From NCBI GenBank assembly GCA_000466585.1, contig KE993482.1:51426-115425 (forward strand): DNA of 64,000 nucleotides, read 5' to 3'. This document shows, piece by piece, positions 26,190-36,164 of the stretch. The position numbers and the translations under genes are program-made. Each line of letters opens with the position of its first letter. The stretch's first letter is position 1. Under the pieces are notes generated by a model. The model worked only from the letters and a program-made list of their open reading frames with translations, was not told where the DNA came from and did not search any database. Source of the stretch: Clostridiales bacterium oral taxon 876 str. F0540 (GTDB lineage Bacteria > Bacillota > Clostridia > Clostridiales > Clostridiaceae).

Positions 26190-28310
26190 ATGAGTAACAT
26201 ATTAGAAACCACCATTGCAGGTAGAAAACTTAAAATCGAATATGGTAAAATTGGAATGTTATCAAATTGCGCTTTATTAGTGAGCTATGGAGATACTGTA
26301 GTTCTTACTAATGTGAATGCTTCAGAAAAACCAAGAGAGGGGATTGATTTCTTTCCTCTTAGTGTAGAATACGAAGAAAGGTTATATTCAGTAGGAAAAA
26401 TTCCTGGTGGGTTTATAAAAAGGGAAGGAAAGCCTTCTGAGAAGGCAATTTTAAATGGAAGAGCAATCGACAGACCTCTTAGACCATTATTCCCAAAAGG
26501 ATATAGAAATGATGTTCAGGTTGTTTGTACTGTTATGTCAGTTGAACCAGACAATCTTCCAGAGATTTTAGCTATTAATGCTGCTTCTACTGCATTATGT
26601 ATTTCAAGTATTCCTTTTTCTGAGCCTGTTGGTGCTGTTTCTGTTGGATTAATTGATGGTGATTTTATTTTAAATCCTACATCCAAAGAAAGAGAACAAA
26701 GTATACTAAACCTTACAGTTTGTGCCACAAAGGATAGGGTAATTATGATTGAAGCTGGTGGCGACGAAATAGCAGATAATGTAATGTATGATGCTATTAT
26801 GTTTGGTTTTGAAGAATGTAAGAACATAGTAAGATTCCAAGAAGAAGCTATGGCTAAGATAGGGAAAGAGAAGGTAGTTCCTGTACTTTATGAAGTTCCT
26901 GAGGAACTTGAAAATGAGGTAAGAGAATTTTCCTTTGCTTTAATTAAAGAAGCAATGTACATAACTGATAAAGATAAGAGAAATGCGGCAATGGATTTAG
27001 CAAAAACTAAAATTAATGAAGCTTTTGCTGAAAAATATACAGATGATGCTTCTGATATTTCTGATGTAGTTTATAGAATACAAAAAGAAATAGTTAGAGA
27101 TATGATATTAAACGAAAAAAGAAGACCTGATGGGAGATCTTTTGATCAAATAAGACCTATAAGTTGTGAGGTAGCTTTATTACCTAGAACTCATGGAACA
27201 GGGTTATTTACAAGAGGATTAACTCAGGTCATGACAGTTGCTACAATTGGTGCTTTAGGTGACGTTCAAATACTTGATGGCCTTGGCGAAGAGGAATTTA
27301 AAAGGTATATGCATCACTATAATTTCCCAGCTTACAGTGTAGGAGAGGTAAAACCACTAAGAGGACCTGGAAGAAGAGAAATAGGTCATGGAGCTTTAGC
27401 AGAAAAGGCACTTGAACCTCTTATTCCATCTGAAGAGGAATTTCCTTATACTATCAGATTAGTTTCAGAAGTTTTGAGTTCAAATGGCTCTACATCTCAA
27501 GCCAGTGTTTGCGGAAGCACACTTGCTCTACTTGATGCTGGAGTACCTATTAAAAGACCAGCTGCTGGAATCGCGATGGGATTAGTTACAAGTGAAGATT
27601 TATCAAAAGAAGAAATTCTAACAGATATTCAGGGAATTGAAGACTTCTTTGGTGACATGGATTTTAAAGTAGCAGGTACTGAAAAGGGAATAACTGCAAT
27701 ACAAGTTGATACTAAAATTAAAGGTCTTTCTAATGAGTGTATAAAAAAGTCAATTGAAGATGCTCGTAAAGCAAGACTATATATCTTGGATAAAATTAAC
27801 GAATGCATTCCTGAACCTAGAAAGGAACTTTCTAAATATGCTCCAAGAGCATACACAATAACAATTGATCCTGAGAAAATAAGAGATGTTATAGGCACCG
27901 GTGGTAAAACTATCAATAGAATTATCGCTGAAACTGGAGTAAAAATCGATATAAAAGACGATGGAAAAGTTTTTGTTATGTCCAATGATAGTGTTGGTGC
28001 AGAAAGAGCGCTAAAAATTATCGATGACTTAACAAGAGATGTAAAAGTTGGAGAGATTTATCTTGGTAAAGTAACCAAAATTGCAAACTTTGGTGCGTTT
28101 GTTGAAATACTACCAGGTAAAGAGGGGTTAGTACATATATCAAAGTTGGATTTTGCAAGGGTAAATAAAGTCGAAGACATTGTTTCAGTTGGAGATGAAA
28201 TTTTAGTTAAGGTTACAGAAATCGATAATCAAGGTAGAATTAATCTTTCAAGGAAAGATGCTATTAAAGATTCCGAATCAGAAAATGATGAAAAAGAAAC
28301 CGAAAAATAG
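26190..28310 (+). CDS. pnp: Polyribonucleotide nucleotidyltransferase (PNPase)
   Basis: Phosphorolytic 3'-to-5' exoribonuclease, part of mRNA decay alongside RNase Y. Two RNase PH domains (about 10-140 and 310-545) are separated by a helical domain; FFPLSVEYEERLYSVGKIPGG and EVLSSNGSTSQASVCG are visible. The C-terminal KH domain (IRDVIGTGGKTINRIIAETG) and S1 domain (YLGKVTKIANFGAFVEILPG) close it. The in-frame TTG at 26172 precedes the ribosome site GGGAGG, so the ATG at 26190 is used, giving 706 residues, the family norm. Confidence 0.98.
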   Translation: MSNILETTIAGRKLKIEYGKIGMLSNCALLVSYGDTVVLTNVNASEKPREGIDFFPLSVEYEERLYSVGKIPGGFIKREGKPSEKAILNGRAIDRPLRPLFPKGYRNDVQVVCTVMSVEPDNLPEILAINAASTALCISSIPFSEPVGAVSVGLIDGDFILNPTSKEREQSILNLTVCATKDRVIMIEAGGDEIADNVMYDAIMFGFEECKNIVRFQEEAMAKIGKEKVVPVLYEVPEELENEVREFSFALIKEAMYITDKDKRNAAMDLAKTKINEAFAEKYTDDASDISDVVYRIQKEIVRDMILNEKRRPDGRSFDQIRPISCEVALLPRTHGTGLFTRGLTQVMTVATIGALGDVQILDGLGEEEFKRYMHHYNFPAYSVGEVKPLRGPGRREIGHGALAEKALEPLIPSEEEFPYTIRLVSEVLSSNGSTSQASVCGSTLALLDAGVPIKRPAAGIAMGLVTSEDLSKEEILTDIQGIEDFFGDMDFKVAGTEKGITAIQVDTKIKGLSNECIKKSIEDARKARLYILDKINECIPEPRKELSKYAPRAYTITIDPEKIRDVIGTGGKTINRIIAETGVKIDIKDDGKVFVMSNDSVGAERALKIIDDLTRDVKVGEIYLGKVTKIANFGAFVEILPGKEGLVHISKLDFARVNKVEDIVSVGDEILVKVTEIDNQGRINLSRKDAIKDSESENDEKETEK

Positions 28311-28336
28311 AAGGGCATCACTGCCTTTTTATTTTT
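28311..28336 (+). terminator. Terminator after pnp
   Basis: AAGGGCA pairs with TGCCTTT across a short TCAC loop, followed by TTTATTTTTT. It immediately follows the pnp stop. Confidence 0.7.
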
Positions 28337-28384
28337 TATAAAAACAAACAAAATACTGTACGTTTCTTATATTAGGAGGAAAAA

Positions 28385-29683
28385 ATGTATAATATTTTTA
28401 CGCTTAGCAATGGTTTAAGGGTAGTTGTAGAAAGTATAGATTATGTTAATTCTGTTAGTGTAGGATTGTGGGTAGAAAACGGGTCTAGAAATGAAAATAA
28501 ATCAAATAACGGTATTTCTCATTTTATTGAACATATGCTTTTTAAAGGAACAACAAGTAGAACTTCTAAACAAATTGCCGAATCTATAGAAGATGTGGGT
28601 GGGCAAATAAATGCCTTTACAGGCAAAGAAGCAACATGTTTTTATATCAAAGCTTTAGATTCACATTTAGATTTATCGTTGGAAATATTATCAGATATGC
28701 TATTTAATAGCAAATTTTCTGATGAAGATATAGAAAAAGAAAAAAGTGTAATTATCGAAGAAATAAATATGAGTGAAGATCAGCCAGAGGATGTATTAAG
28801 TGATTTGCATAGTATAGCAATATGGGGTAATGACAGCATATCTATGCCTATACTTGGAAGTATAGATACTGTTAAGTCCTTTAACAGAGAACAACTGCTT
28901 AAATATATTTCTAAATATTATATACCGGAAAACTCAGTTATTTCAATAGCAGGAAATATAAATCTGAATATAATAGAAAGTATAGTTAGTAAATATTTTG
29001 GACATTGGAACAGTGAAAATAAAGTAATTACAAACTATTCTTCACCTAAAATATTAACAAATCATCTGTTTAAACAAAAAGATATAGAACAACTTCATCT
29101 AAATTTAGGATTAATTGGAGTTGAAACCGGGAATGATGATATATATGCTATGTTGTTAATAAACAATATGTTTGGTGGTGGTGCTTCGTCTATTCTATTT
29201 CAAAAAATACGTGAAGACTTAGGTCTATGTTACACAATATATTCTTATATTTCATCTTTTAACAATACAGGTATTCTTAGTATTTATACAGGGTTAAATT
29301 CCAAGTATTCAACAGAAGTCGTTAGTATTATAAAGGATGAGATTATTAAATTTTCTAAGCTTGATATATCTAACGAAAAGTTGATTAAACTAAAAGAACA
29401 ATTAAAAGGAAATTATATTTTAGGATTAGAAAGTACTAGCAGTCGTATGTTTAGCAATGGAAAATCAGTTCTATTTCTAAATAAAGTTAAGAGTCCTTTA
29501 GATATTATAACTAAGATTGATGGTGTTACAAAAGAGGACTTAAGAAACGTTATGAGCAAGACTTTCTCAAAAGGAATTCAAAATTCAGCTTTTGTAGGCA
29601 GCAATATAGATTTGGATTCGCTAATTAACATAATGGAGGATGATAATATTGCTTTTGAAAATAAAAAAAGTAACCGGGTTTGA
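28385..29683 (+). CDS. mlpA: M16 family zinc peptidase (MlpA/PepR-like)
   Basis: Processing-protease-like metallopeptidase. The inverted zinc motif HFIEH is at residues 46-50, with the third ligand glutamate in the downstream EKEKSVIIEEI helix, and the C-terminal half shows the usual inactive M16 repeat with FGGGASSILFQKIREDLGLCY. Length 432 is typical for the pnp-linked single-chain proteins of Firmicutes (ymxG/mlpA). It lies 74 bases after pnp with AGGAGG, and its 3' end overlaps dut by 35 bases. Confidence 0.93.
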   Translation: MYNIFTLSNGLRVVVESIDYVNSVSVGLWVENGSRNENKSNNGISHFIEHMLFKGTTSRTSKQIAESIEDVGGQINAFTGKEATCFYIKALDSHLDLSLEILSDMLFNSKFSDEDIEKEKSVIIEEINMSEDQPEDVLSDLHSIAIWGNDSISMPILGSIDTVKSFNREQLLKYISKYYIPENSVISIAGNINLNIIESIVSKYFGHWNSENKVITNYSSPKILTNHLFKQKDIEQLHLNLGLIGVETGNDDIYAMLLINNMFGGGASSILFQKIREDLGLCYTIYSYISSFNNTGILSIYTGLNSKYSTEVVSIIKDEIIKFSKLDISNEKLIKLKEQLKGNYILGLESTSSRMFSNGKSVLFLNKVKSPLDIITKIDGVTKEDLRNVMSKTFSKGIQNSAFVGSNIDLDSLINIMEDDNIAFENKKSNRV

Positions 29684-30089
29684 AGATTTACCTACTCCTA
29701 AGTATATGACTAATGGTGCAGCAGGTATGGATTTATATGCAGCTATAAATAAAGATATTATTATTAAACCGTTTGAAAGAATAAAAATACCTGTTGGAAT
29801 TTGCATTGATCTCCCAAAAGGGTATGAAGCGCAAATAAGGCCAAGAAGCGGCTTAGCTGCTAACTACGGTATAACACTATTAAATTCTCCAGGCACTATT
29901 GATTGGGATTACAGAGGAGAAATAAATGTAATAGTAATAAACTTTAGCAATGAAGATTTTGTGCTTAAAAAGGGTGATAGAATAGCTCAAATGGTAATAA
30001 ATAAGATAGAAACACCTATTATAGAAATTGTTGAAGAGATAAGTTCCTCAGAAAGAGGAATAGGTGGATTTGGCTCTACAGGAGTTTAG
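29649..30089 (+). CDS. dut: Deoxyuridine 5'-triphosphate nucleotidohydrolase (dUTPase)
   Basis: Hydrolyses dUTP to dUMP, limiting uracil in DNA and feeding thymidylate synthesis. The five trimeric dUTPase motifs are in order: AAGMDLYA, PRSGLA, GTIDWDYRGEI, RIAQMV and RGIGGFGSTG. The GGAGG site lies directly against the ATG at 29640, so TTG at 29649 (nine bases spacing, MLLKIKKVTG) is the better start and gives 146 residues; the ATG remains possible. It overlaps the end of the M16 gene, so expression is probably coupled. Confidence 0.95.
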   Translation: MLLKIKKVTGFEDLPTPKYMTNGAAGMDLYAAINKDIIIKPFERIKIPVGICIDLPKGYEAQIRPRSGLAANYGITLLNSPGTIDWDYRGEINVIVINFSNEDFVLKKGDRIAQMVINKIETPIIEIVEEISSSERGIGGFGSTGV

Positions 30090-30098
30090 TACTAAAAA

Positions 30099-30171
30099 CT
30101 TAATCTCTTTCATAGTATTATATTAAATAAATCTACATTTTATGATGCCAAACACTATGAAAGAGATTAAG
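30099..30171 (+). repeat. 18-bp perfect inverted repeat between dut and ymxH
   Basis: CTTAATCTCTTTCATAGT (30099-30116) is exactly matched by its reverse complement at 30154-30171, 37 bases apart. The right arm ends directly at the GGGGG ribosome site of the next gene. There is no T run after it, so it looks like an mRNA structure or operator, not a standard terminator. Confidence 0.85.
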
Positions 30172-30182
30172 GGGGAATTAAC

Positions 30183-30458
30183 ATGAGCGAAAATATAAAG
30201 TATTATAGTGAAATGGAAAGATATGAAATTATAAATATTAATGACGGAGAAAAGTATAACTATTTATCTAATAATGATATTGTAATAAGTGATGATGGAA
30301 GTTTAAAGTTTTTGATTTTAAATGATACAAAGACTAGATTTAGTTTCTTTGGAGGTAACGAATTTATTGAAGTACCTTGGGATTATATAAAAAAGATAGG
30401 ATCAAGAACTATAATAATAGATGCTGAGGATAGTGTTCTAAAAAAAACTCGGGTATGA
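30183..30458 (+). CDS. ymxH: YlmC/YmxH family PRC-barrel protein
   Basis: Small sporulation-associated protein of the YlmC/YmxH group with a PRC-barrel-like fold; its exact function is unknown. Its 91 residues include YYSEMERYEIININDGEKYNYL and the family-typical VPWDYIKKIGSRTIIID. In Bacillus, ymxH also follows the M16 gene and precedes the aspartokinase cluster, which supports the call. Translation may be influenced by the 18-bp inverted repeat that ends at its ribosome site. dapG follows 12 bases later. Confidence 0.88.
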   Translation: MSENIKYYSEMERYEIININDGEKYNYLSNNDIVISDDGSLKFLILNDTKTRFSFFGGNEFIEVPWDYIKKIGSRTIIIDAEDSVLKKTRV

Positions 30459-30470
30459 TGGAGGTTCAAA

Positions 30471-31670
30471 ATGAGACTATTAGTTCAGAAATTTGGAGGT
30501 ACATCTGTATCCTCTCATGAAAGACGACTATTAGTTATAGATAAGATTATTCATGCTATAAAGGAAGGATTTAGTCCGATTGTTGTGGTTTCTGCAATGG
30601 GAAGGATGAATGATCCCTATGCTACAGATACTCTGCTTTCCTTGATTAGCAATGATTTTAAAACGAAAAATTCTTTAGCCGCAGATTTAATAATGAGTTG
30701 CGGTGAGATTATAAGCACTGTTGTAATGACTGAGGAGTTAAGTAAATTTGGAATAGAAGCAATACCGTTGACCGGTGGTCAAGCAGGAATAATTACTGAT
30801 TCAAATTTTAACAATGCTCAAGTATTGAATATCAATACGGATACCTTATTAAAATTAACCCAAGGTGGCAAAGTTCCTATAGTTGCAGGATTTCAGGGGC
30901 AGACTAAGGATGGTTTTACCACTACTCTTGGACGCGGCGGCAGTGATGTTACTGCTTCATTACTAGGTGTAGCAGTAAATGCTGAGAAAATATATATTTA
31001 TACTGATGTTGACGGAATTATGACAGCTGATCCAAGAATAGTTTCTGAAGCTTCCCTGATTAAGGAAATAAGTTACAATGAAGTTTTCCAGTTTGCTCAT
31101 CAAGGTGCTAAGGTTATTCATCCTAGAGCTGTTGAAATAGCTATGAAAGGCAATATTCCACTTGTTATAAAAAATACATTAAATAATTGCGATGGTACAG
31201 TAATAAATAATACTGGAAGTTTTGACGCTGAAAGCGTTATGACTGGAATAACTCATATGAGCAATAGAATTCAGGTAAGAGTTAATCTTAATGATAATAA
31301 AAATAATGAAAATTACGGCTTACTGCTTGATGTGCTTGCCCAGAATATGATTAGTATTGATCTTATTAATGTATTTCCGAAAGAAAGTATTTTTACAATC
31401 GATTCTAAGGATTTAGCAAAGTTTGATGAAATAATGAATGTTCTTGAACTAAAATATACAGATATTAAAGATTGTAGCAAGATAGCTCTGATTGGTAGTA
31501 GAATTAGAGGAGTGCCTGGAATAATGGCTAGGGTTCTTAAAGCTCTTTCAAAAGCAAATATTGAAGTTTTGCAAACTGCGGACTCTCATACCACTATATG
31601 GTGTCTTGTTGAATCAAAATTTACTGATCATGCAATTAATGCACTTCATAAGGAGTTTAATTTAGGATAA
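30471..31670 (+). CDS. dapG: Aspartate kinase
   Basis: First step of the aspartate pathway to lysine, diaminopimelate, threonine and methionine. The kinase domain opens VQKFGGTSVSSHERR, has VSAMGRMND, FQGQTKDGFTTTLGRGGSDVTAS and IYTDVDGIMTADPRIV; tandem ACT domains follow from about residue 265. Length 399 and position next to ymxH match Bacillus dapG. The feedback effector cannot be read from sequence with certainty. GGAGG lies before the ATG. Confidence 0.94.
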   Translation: MRLLVQKFGGTSVSSHERRLLVIDKIIHAIKEGFSPIVVVSAMGRMNDPYATDTLLSLISNDFKTKNSLAADLIMSCGEIISTVVMTEELSKFGIEAIPLTGGQAGIITDSNFNNAQVLNINTDTLLKLTQGGKVPIVAGFQGQTKDGFTTTLGRGGSDVTASLLGVAVNAEKIYIYTDVDGIMTADPRIVSEASLIKEISYNEVFQFAHQGAKVIHPRAVEIAMKGNIPLVIKNTLNNCDGTVINNTGSFDAESVMTGITHMSNRIQVRVNLNDNKNNENYGLLLDVLAQNMISIDLINVFPKESIFTIDSKDLAKFDEIMNVLELKYTDIKDCSKIALIGSRIRGVPGIMARVLKALSKANIEVLQTADSHTTIWCLVESKFTDHAINALHKEFNLG

Positions 31671-31732
31671 ATAATTTAATGAATATATATTTCTCGTATT
31701 GCAAAAACTAGTTTATGCTAGGAGGAATGTAT

Positions 31733-32413
31733 ATGTCAGAAGAAAACACAAAAAAAGATTTAGATAATATAAAGGAACTGGGTATATCAAATATCCCTAA
31801 GCAGGACGAAAGAATTCAAATTCTTCCAATTATAGGTCAGGTTGAAGGTCATATGATGCTTCCTCCACAGACTAAGGCTACTAAGTATGAACATGTTATA
31901 CCTCAACTTATATCTATTGAAACTAATGAAAGAGTTGAAGGTGTGCTTATAATACTAAATACTGTAGGTGGGGATGTGGAGGCAGGTTTGGCAATAGCAG
32001 AAATGATAAGAAGTTTAAGTAAGCCAACTGTATCATTGGTTATTGGAGGAGGCCATTCTATAGGCGTTCCTTTGGCAACATCGGCAGATTACTCCTTTAT
32101 TTCACCATCTGCTACAATGATAATCCATCCAATCCGGATGAATGGCCTAATAATAGGTGTGCCGCAAACCTTTGAGTATTTTAATAAGATGCAGGATAGA
32201 ATTATTGAATTTATTACAAGAACAAGTAATATCGATAGAGAAACTTTAAAAAAACTTATGCTCCAAAGTGATGAACTTCTAAATGATATGGGAACAATTC
32301 TAATAGGTCGTCAAGCAGTAGAATACGGATTAATCGACGATGTAGGTGGCATAAGTGAAGCATTAAAAAAACTTGATTCATTAATAAATATCAATGGCAA
32401 TAATAGACCATAG
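31733..32413 (+). CDS. tepA: ClpP-like translocation-enhancing protein TepA
   Basis: Cytoplasmic serine protease of the ClpP/crotonase fold; the Bacillus homologue TepA (YmfB) was linked to protein export and spore outgrowth. The nucleophile Ser109 lies in GGGHSIGVP and His132 in IIHPIRMNG, with the LNTVGGDVEAGLAIAEMI strand earlier. Three in-frame ATGs exist; the one at 31733 has AGGAGG seven bases upstream and yields 226 residues. It precedes ftsK as in Bacillus ymfB-spoIIIE. The terminator begins inside its last codons. Confidence 0.93.
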   Translation: MSEENTKKDLDNIKELGISNIPKQDERIQILPIIGQVEGHMMLPPQTKATKYEHVIPQLISIETNERVEGVLIILNTVGGDVEAGLAIAEMIRSLSKPTVSLVIGGGHSIGVPLATSADYSFISPSATMIIHPIRMNGLIIGVPQTFEYFNKMQDRIIEFITRTSNIDRETLKKLMLQSDELLNDMGTILIGRQAVEYGLIDDVGGISEALKKLDSLININGNNRP

Positions 32414-32436
32414 GAGCTTTCCTATGGTTAGTTTTT
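32407..32436 (+). terminator. Intrinsic terminator at the end of tepA
   Basis: ACCATAGGA (32407-32415) pairs with TCCTATGGT (32420-32428) around a GCTT loop, with a TTAGTTTTT tail. The left arm includes the tepA stop codon. Confidence 0.85.
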
Positions 32437-32512
32437 GTATGCACAACATTTATACAGATATGTAAAGGAAATTTATAAATTATGTAGAATAATAACTAAG
32501 GAGGTGACTATT

Positions 32513-34738
32513 TTGGTAAAGAAGAAATCAAGTGCTAATTATGACATTATCGGATTGATATCCATAACCTTTGGAATTCTTTCTATATTTAGTATATTTT
32601 CAACTTCTTCATCCGGTATTGTAGGTAGAGTAATTAAAAAAATATTAATAGCGGTCTTTGGATTTGGTGCATATATACTTCCCTTTTTCATTGTTTTTAT
32701 GGGGTTCTGCTATATCCTTAAGAAAGGAAAGATTAATTTTAGTAAAAAGTTTTACGGTATTTTATTGTTTTTTATAACTGCATTACTATTTGTACAAATG
32801 ATTAATATGCCCTACTATTATTCACAAGACAGTTTAACGCTAGGAATATCTCAAATTTATAATACTTCTAACATCGCACACGGAGGAATTATTAGTTTTG
32901 TTATTGATGTTCCCTTATATAAATTATTTGGGACAATAGGATGTTACATTATTTTTTTCTTTTTATTTATTATGTCAACTATTATGACTTGGCAAATTTC
33001 CCTTTATGATATTATTATTAAGGTAAAACCCACTATTAAGATAAAGAAGAAAATTAATAGCAATGTACCAAGCGAAAATACTAAAAATACAGAGAGTGAA
33101 AGTTTAGTTGCATATGATAGTGATAAAGAACACTTTATTAACAAAGTAAATAATAAATTAAAAATTATTGATTTTATGAAATCTAATGATAATCATTTAG
33201 AACCTGCGATTGCCGACATTAATTCTGATATTGATTCAAAAGAATCCATTAATAAAGAACTCGAAGCACAAATAAGCAAGGTCTCTGGCGAAGAAATTCT
33301 AGATTATACATATCCGCCTACTGAATTTTTAAATTCAAATAATTTATCAAAATTGAATAAAGAAGATAAAAAAGAATTGATTAGTAATGCAAGCAAGCTT
33401 GAAGAAACTTTAAGTAGTTTTGGAGTTGAAGCAAAAGTTGTCCAAGTTACAAAAGGTCCATCAGTAACAAGATTTGAGATTCAGCCTAATGCCGGAGTTA
33501 AGGTAAGCAAAATTGTTAATCTTTCTGATGATATAGCCTTAAGCCTTGCCGCATCTGGAGTAAGAATAGAAGCTCCAATACCTGGTAAGTCCGTAGTTGG
33601 TATTGAAGTTCCTAATAGAGATTTAACTCCTGTTTTCTTAAGAGAAGTTGTAGAATCACAGGAATTTACAACTAACAGTAAGAATCTCTCATTTTGTTTA
33701 GGAAAAGATATTGCTGGTAACTGTGTTGTTTCCGATTTAAGCAAAATGCCTCACTTACTCATTGCTGGAGCTACTGGTTCAGGTAAAAGTGTATGTATTA
33801 ATACATTAATTATAAGCTTGCTATATAAATATTCTCCTGAAGATGTTAAGCTTCTTATGATTGATCCAAAAGTAGTTGAGTTAAGTGTTTATAATGGAAT
33901 TCCACATCTATTAATACCAGTTGTTACAGACCCAAAGAAAGCGGCTGCAGCATTAAATTGGGCTGTAAATGAAATGACTAGAAGATATAAATTATTTGCA
34001 GATAATAATGTAAGAAATATTGAAAGTTACAATGAGCTGGTTAACAAAGGAAAATTGCTTGATAAACTGCCTTGGATAGTTGTTATAGTAGATGAATTGG
34101 CAGATTTAATGATGGTTTGTCCTAATGATATAGAAGACTATATCGGAAGACTTGCCCAAATGGCAAGAGCAGCAGGGATGCATTTAGTTATTGCGACACA
34201 AAGGCCATCTGTTGATGTAATAACTGGTGTTATAAAAGCTAACATACCATCGCGTATATCATTTGCAGTATCAAGTCAAATTGACTCAAGAACGATTCTT
34301 GATTCCTCCGGTGCAGAAAAGCTGTTAGGTAAAGGCGATATGCTGTTTTATCCGGTGGGTGAATCTAAGCCATTAAGAATTCAAGGTGCATTTATTTCGG
34401 AAGAGGAAGTAGAAAAAGTAGTTTCATTTATCAAAAATCAAAAATCTGAACTAGAATATAGTACTGAAATACTTGAAGAATTAGATAATAAGACAGAATC
34501 ATCTTCAGACGAAGTTGACGAGCTTATGAGGGAGGCAGTTAAAATAGTAGTTGATGCGGGACAAGCTTCAACATCTTTGTTGCAAAGAAGGCTTAGAATA
34601 GGTTATAATAGAGCGGCAAGAATTATTGAACAAATGGAAGAACTAAGAATAATTTCAGGTAAAGATGGCAGCAAACCAAGGCAAATATTAATAGATAAGG
34701 AATCAGCCGCAACAGAATCTTATCTTCATAATAATTAA
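32513..34738 (+). CDS. ftsK: DNA translocase FtsK/SpoIIIE
   Basis: Hexameric motor that pumps chromosomal DNA through the closing septum; in spore formers SpoIIIE moves DNA into the forespore. About four membrane segments lie in residues 10-160, then a charged linker, the motor domain with Walker A GATGSGKSVC and Walker B VVIVDELADLMM, and the C-terminal winged-helix gamma domain (LLQRRLRIGYNRAARIIEQME) that reads polarity signals. A TTG start at 32513 follows AAGGAGGTGA; longer in-frame extensions lack such a site. 741 residues. Confidence 0.96.
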   Translation: MVKKKSSANYDIIGLISITFGILSIFSIFSTSSSGIVGRVIKKILIAVFGFGAYILPFFIVFMGFCYILKKGKINFSKKFYGILLFFITALLFVQMINMPYYYSQDSLTLGISQIYNTSNIAHGGIISFVIDVPLYKLFGTIGCYIIFFFLFIMSTIMTWQISLYDIIIKVKPTIKIKKKINSNVPSENTKNTESESLVAYDSDKEHFINKVNNKLKIIDFMKSNDNHLEPAIADINSDIDSKESINKELEAQISKVSGEEILDYTYPPTEFLNSNNLSKLNKEDKKELISNASKLEETLSSFGVEAKVVQVTKGPSVTRFEIQPNAGVKVSKIVNLSDDIALSLAASGVRIEAPIPGKSVVGIEVPNRDLTPVFLREVVESQEFTTNSKNLSFCLGKDIAGNCVVSDLSKMPHLLIAGATGSGKSVCINTLIISLLYKYSPEDVKLLMIDPKVVELSVYNGIPHLLIPVVTDPKKAAAALNWAVNEMTRRYKLFADNNVRNIESYNELVNKGKLLDKLPWIVVIVDELADLMMVCPNDIEDYIGRLAQMARAAGMHLVIATQRPSVDVITGVIKANIPSRISFAVSSQIDSRTILDSSGAEKLLGKGDMLFYPVGESKPLRIQGAFISEEEVEKVVSFIKNQKSELEYSTEILEELDNKTESSSDEVDELMREAVKIVVDAGQASTSLLQRRLRIGYNRAARIIEQMEELRIISGKDGSKPRQILIDKESAATESYLHNN

Positions 34739-34764
34739 AGTTTATTAATAATTTTATATAGTAC

Positions 34765-34793
34765 TTGTGAATTTGCTAAATGAGATTTAAAAT
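34765..34793 (+). promoter_or_regulatory. Promoter of the rimO-pgsA unit
   Basis: TTGTGA at 34765-34770 and TAAAAT at 34788-34793, spaced 17 bp, 36 bp before the rimO start. Confidence 0.5.
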
Positions 34794-34829
34794 TATCTAT
34801 GTATCATATTAACATTAGGAGGAAGCCTT

Positions 34830-36164
34830 GTGGACAGACTAAAGTTTGGTATTATAAGTTTAGGTTGTGACAAAAATAGAATTGACTCTGAAATAGCTAT
34901 TGGAAAGTTGAATAAAAAATATGAGTTAGTCAATAATCCGAAAGAAGCAGATATTATCTTAGTAAATACTTGTGGCTTTATAGAATCATCAAAGCAAGAA
35001 TCTATAGATACAATACTAGAGATGGCAAAATATAAAAAGTTATATAATTGTAAAGTACTTGTAGTTTCTGGATGCTTGAGTCAAAGGTATAAAGAAGAAC
35101 TTTTAGATTTAATGCCAGAAATCGATATTATGTTAGGTGTCAATAACTATGATAAATTAATAGAAAGTATAGAAGATTTTTTAGAAAAAAATAGTAAAGT
35201 GTATCATCTTGAATATAGTGACAGCCTTCTTCAAGAAGGAGAGAGAATTTTAACTACAGGAAAAACAACTGCTTTTATAAGAATAAGCGAAGGCTGCAAT
35301 AACTTTTGTACATATTGTGTAATACCTAAGATCAGGGGAAAGTACAGAAGTAGAAAGATAGAAGACATAATAAACGAGGCAAAAGCACTAGCAAAAACTG
35401 GTGTATCAGAACTTATCTTAGTTGCACAAGATACAACTATGTATGGAATTGATATTTACGGGAAAAAGAATCTTAATTATCTGTTGAATAAACTTTCAGA
35501 AATTGAAGGGATTCATTGGTTAAGGTTACTATATTGTTATCCAGAAGAAATTACAGATGAGTTAGTTGAAGAGATCGCTAGTAACCCAAAAGTTTGCAAA
35601 TATATAGATATGCCAATTCAGCATATATGTAATAATGTACTAAAAAGAATGAATAGAAGAGGTCGCAAAGAAGAAATTATTGAAAATATTAATAAAATGC
35701 GAAAAGCTATACCAAATCTTGTTTTGAGAACTTCAATAATTGTAGGATTCCCTGATGAAACAGATGAGGAATTTAATGAACTAAAAGAATTTATCCTAAG
35801 TACAAAATTTGATAAGTTAGGAGTATTTAAATATTCTCAAGAAGAAGATACCCCTGCTTCATTAATGAGAGGTCAGATATCTGATAAAGTTAAGGAGTTA
35901 CGTGAAAATGAACTAATGTTTTTACAACAGCAGATTTCTTCAGAAATAAATAAGAGTAAGATCGGTAGGGTTTATGAAGTATTAGTAGAGAACTTTAAAG
36001 ATGGACTATATTCAGGAAGAAGTTATGAAATGGCTCCTGAAATTGATGGTGAAATATACTTTAAGAGCGATATCGATTTAACGTTAGGACAATTTACTAA
36101 TGTAAAAATAACTGAGTCGTTAGAATATGATTTAATAGGAGTTGTTTATAATGAATCTTGCTAA
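34830..36164 (+). CDS. rimO: Ribosomal protein S12 methylthiotransferase RimO
   Basis: Radical-SAM enzyme adding a methylthio group to an aspartate of ribosomal protein S12. The N-terminal cluster domain has cysteines in LGCDKN, NTCGFI and SGCLSQ; the radical-SAM motif CNNFCTYC lies near residue 154; a C-terminal TRAM domain ends the protein. LGCDKNRIDSE separates it from MiaB, which has a WGCQMN start. A GTG start follows TAGGAGG. The 3' end overlaps pgsA by 14 bases. Confidence 0.95.
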   Translation: MDRLKFGIISLGCDKNRIDSEIAIGKLNKKYELVNNPKEADIILVNTCGFIESSKQESIDTILEMAKYKKLYNCKVLVVSGCLSQRYKEELLDLMPEIDIMLGVNNYDKLIESIEDFLEKNSKVYHLEYSDSLLQEGERILTTGKTTAFIRISEGCNNFCTYCVIPKIRGKYRSRKIEDIINEAKALAKTGVSELILVAQDTTMYGIDIYGKKNLNYLLNKLSEIEGIHWLRLLYCYPEEITDELVEEIASNPKVCKYIDMPIQHICNNVLKRMNRRGRKEEIIENINKMRKAIPNLVLRTSIIVGFPDETDEEFNELKEFILSTKFDKLGVFKYSQEEDTPASLMRGQISDKVKELRENELMFLQQQISSEINKSKIGRVYEVLVENFKDGLYSGRSYEMAPEIDGEIYFKSDIDLTLGQFTNVKITESLEYDLIGVVYNESC

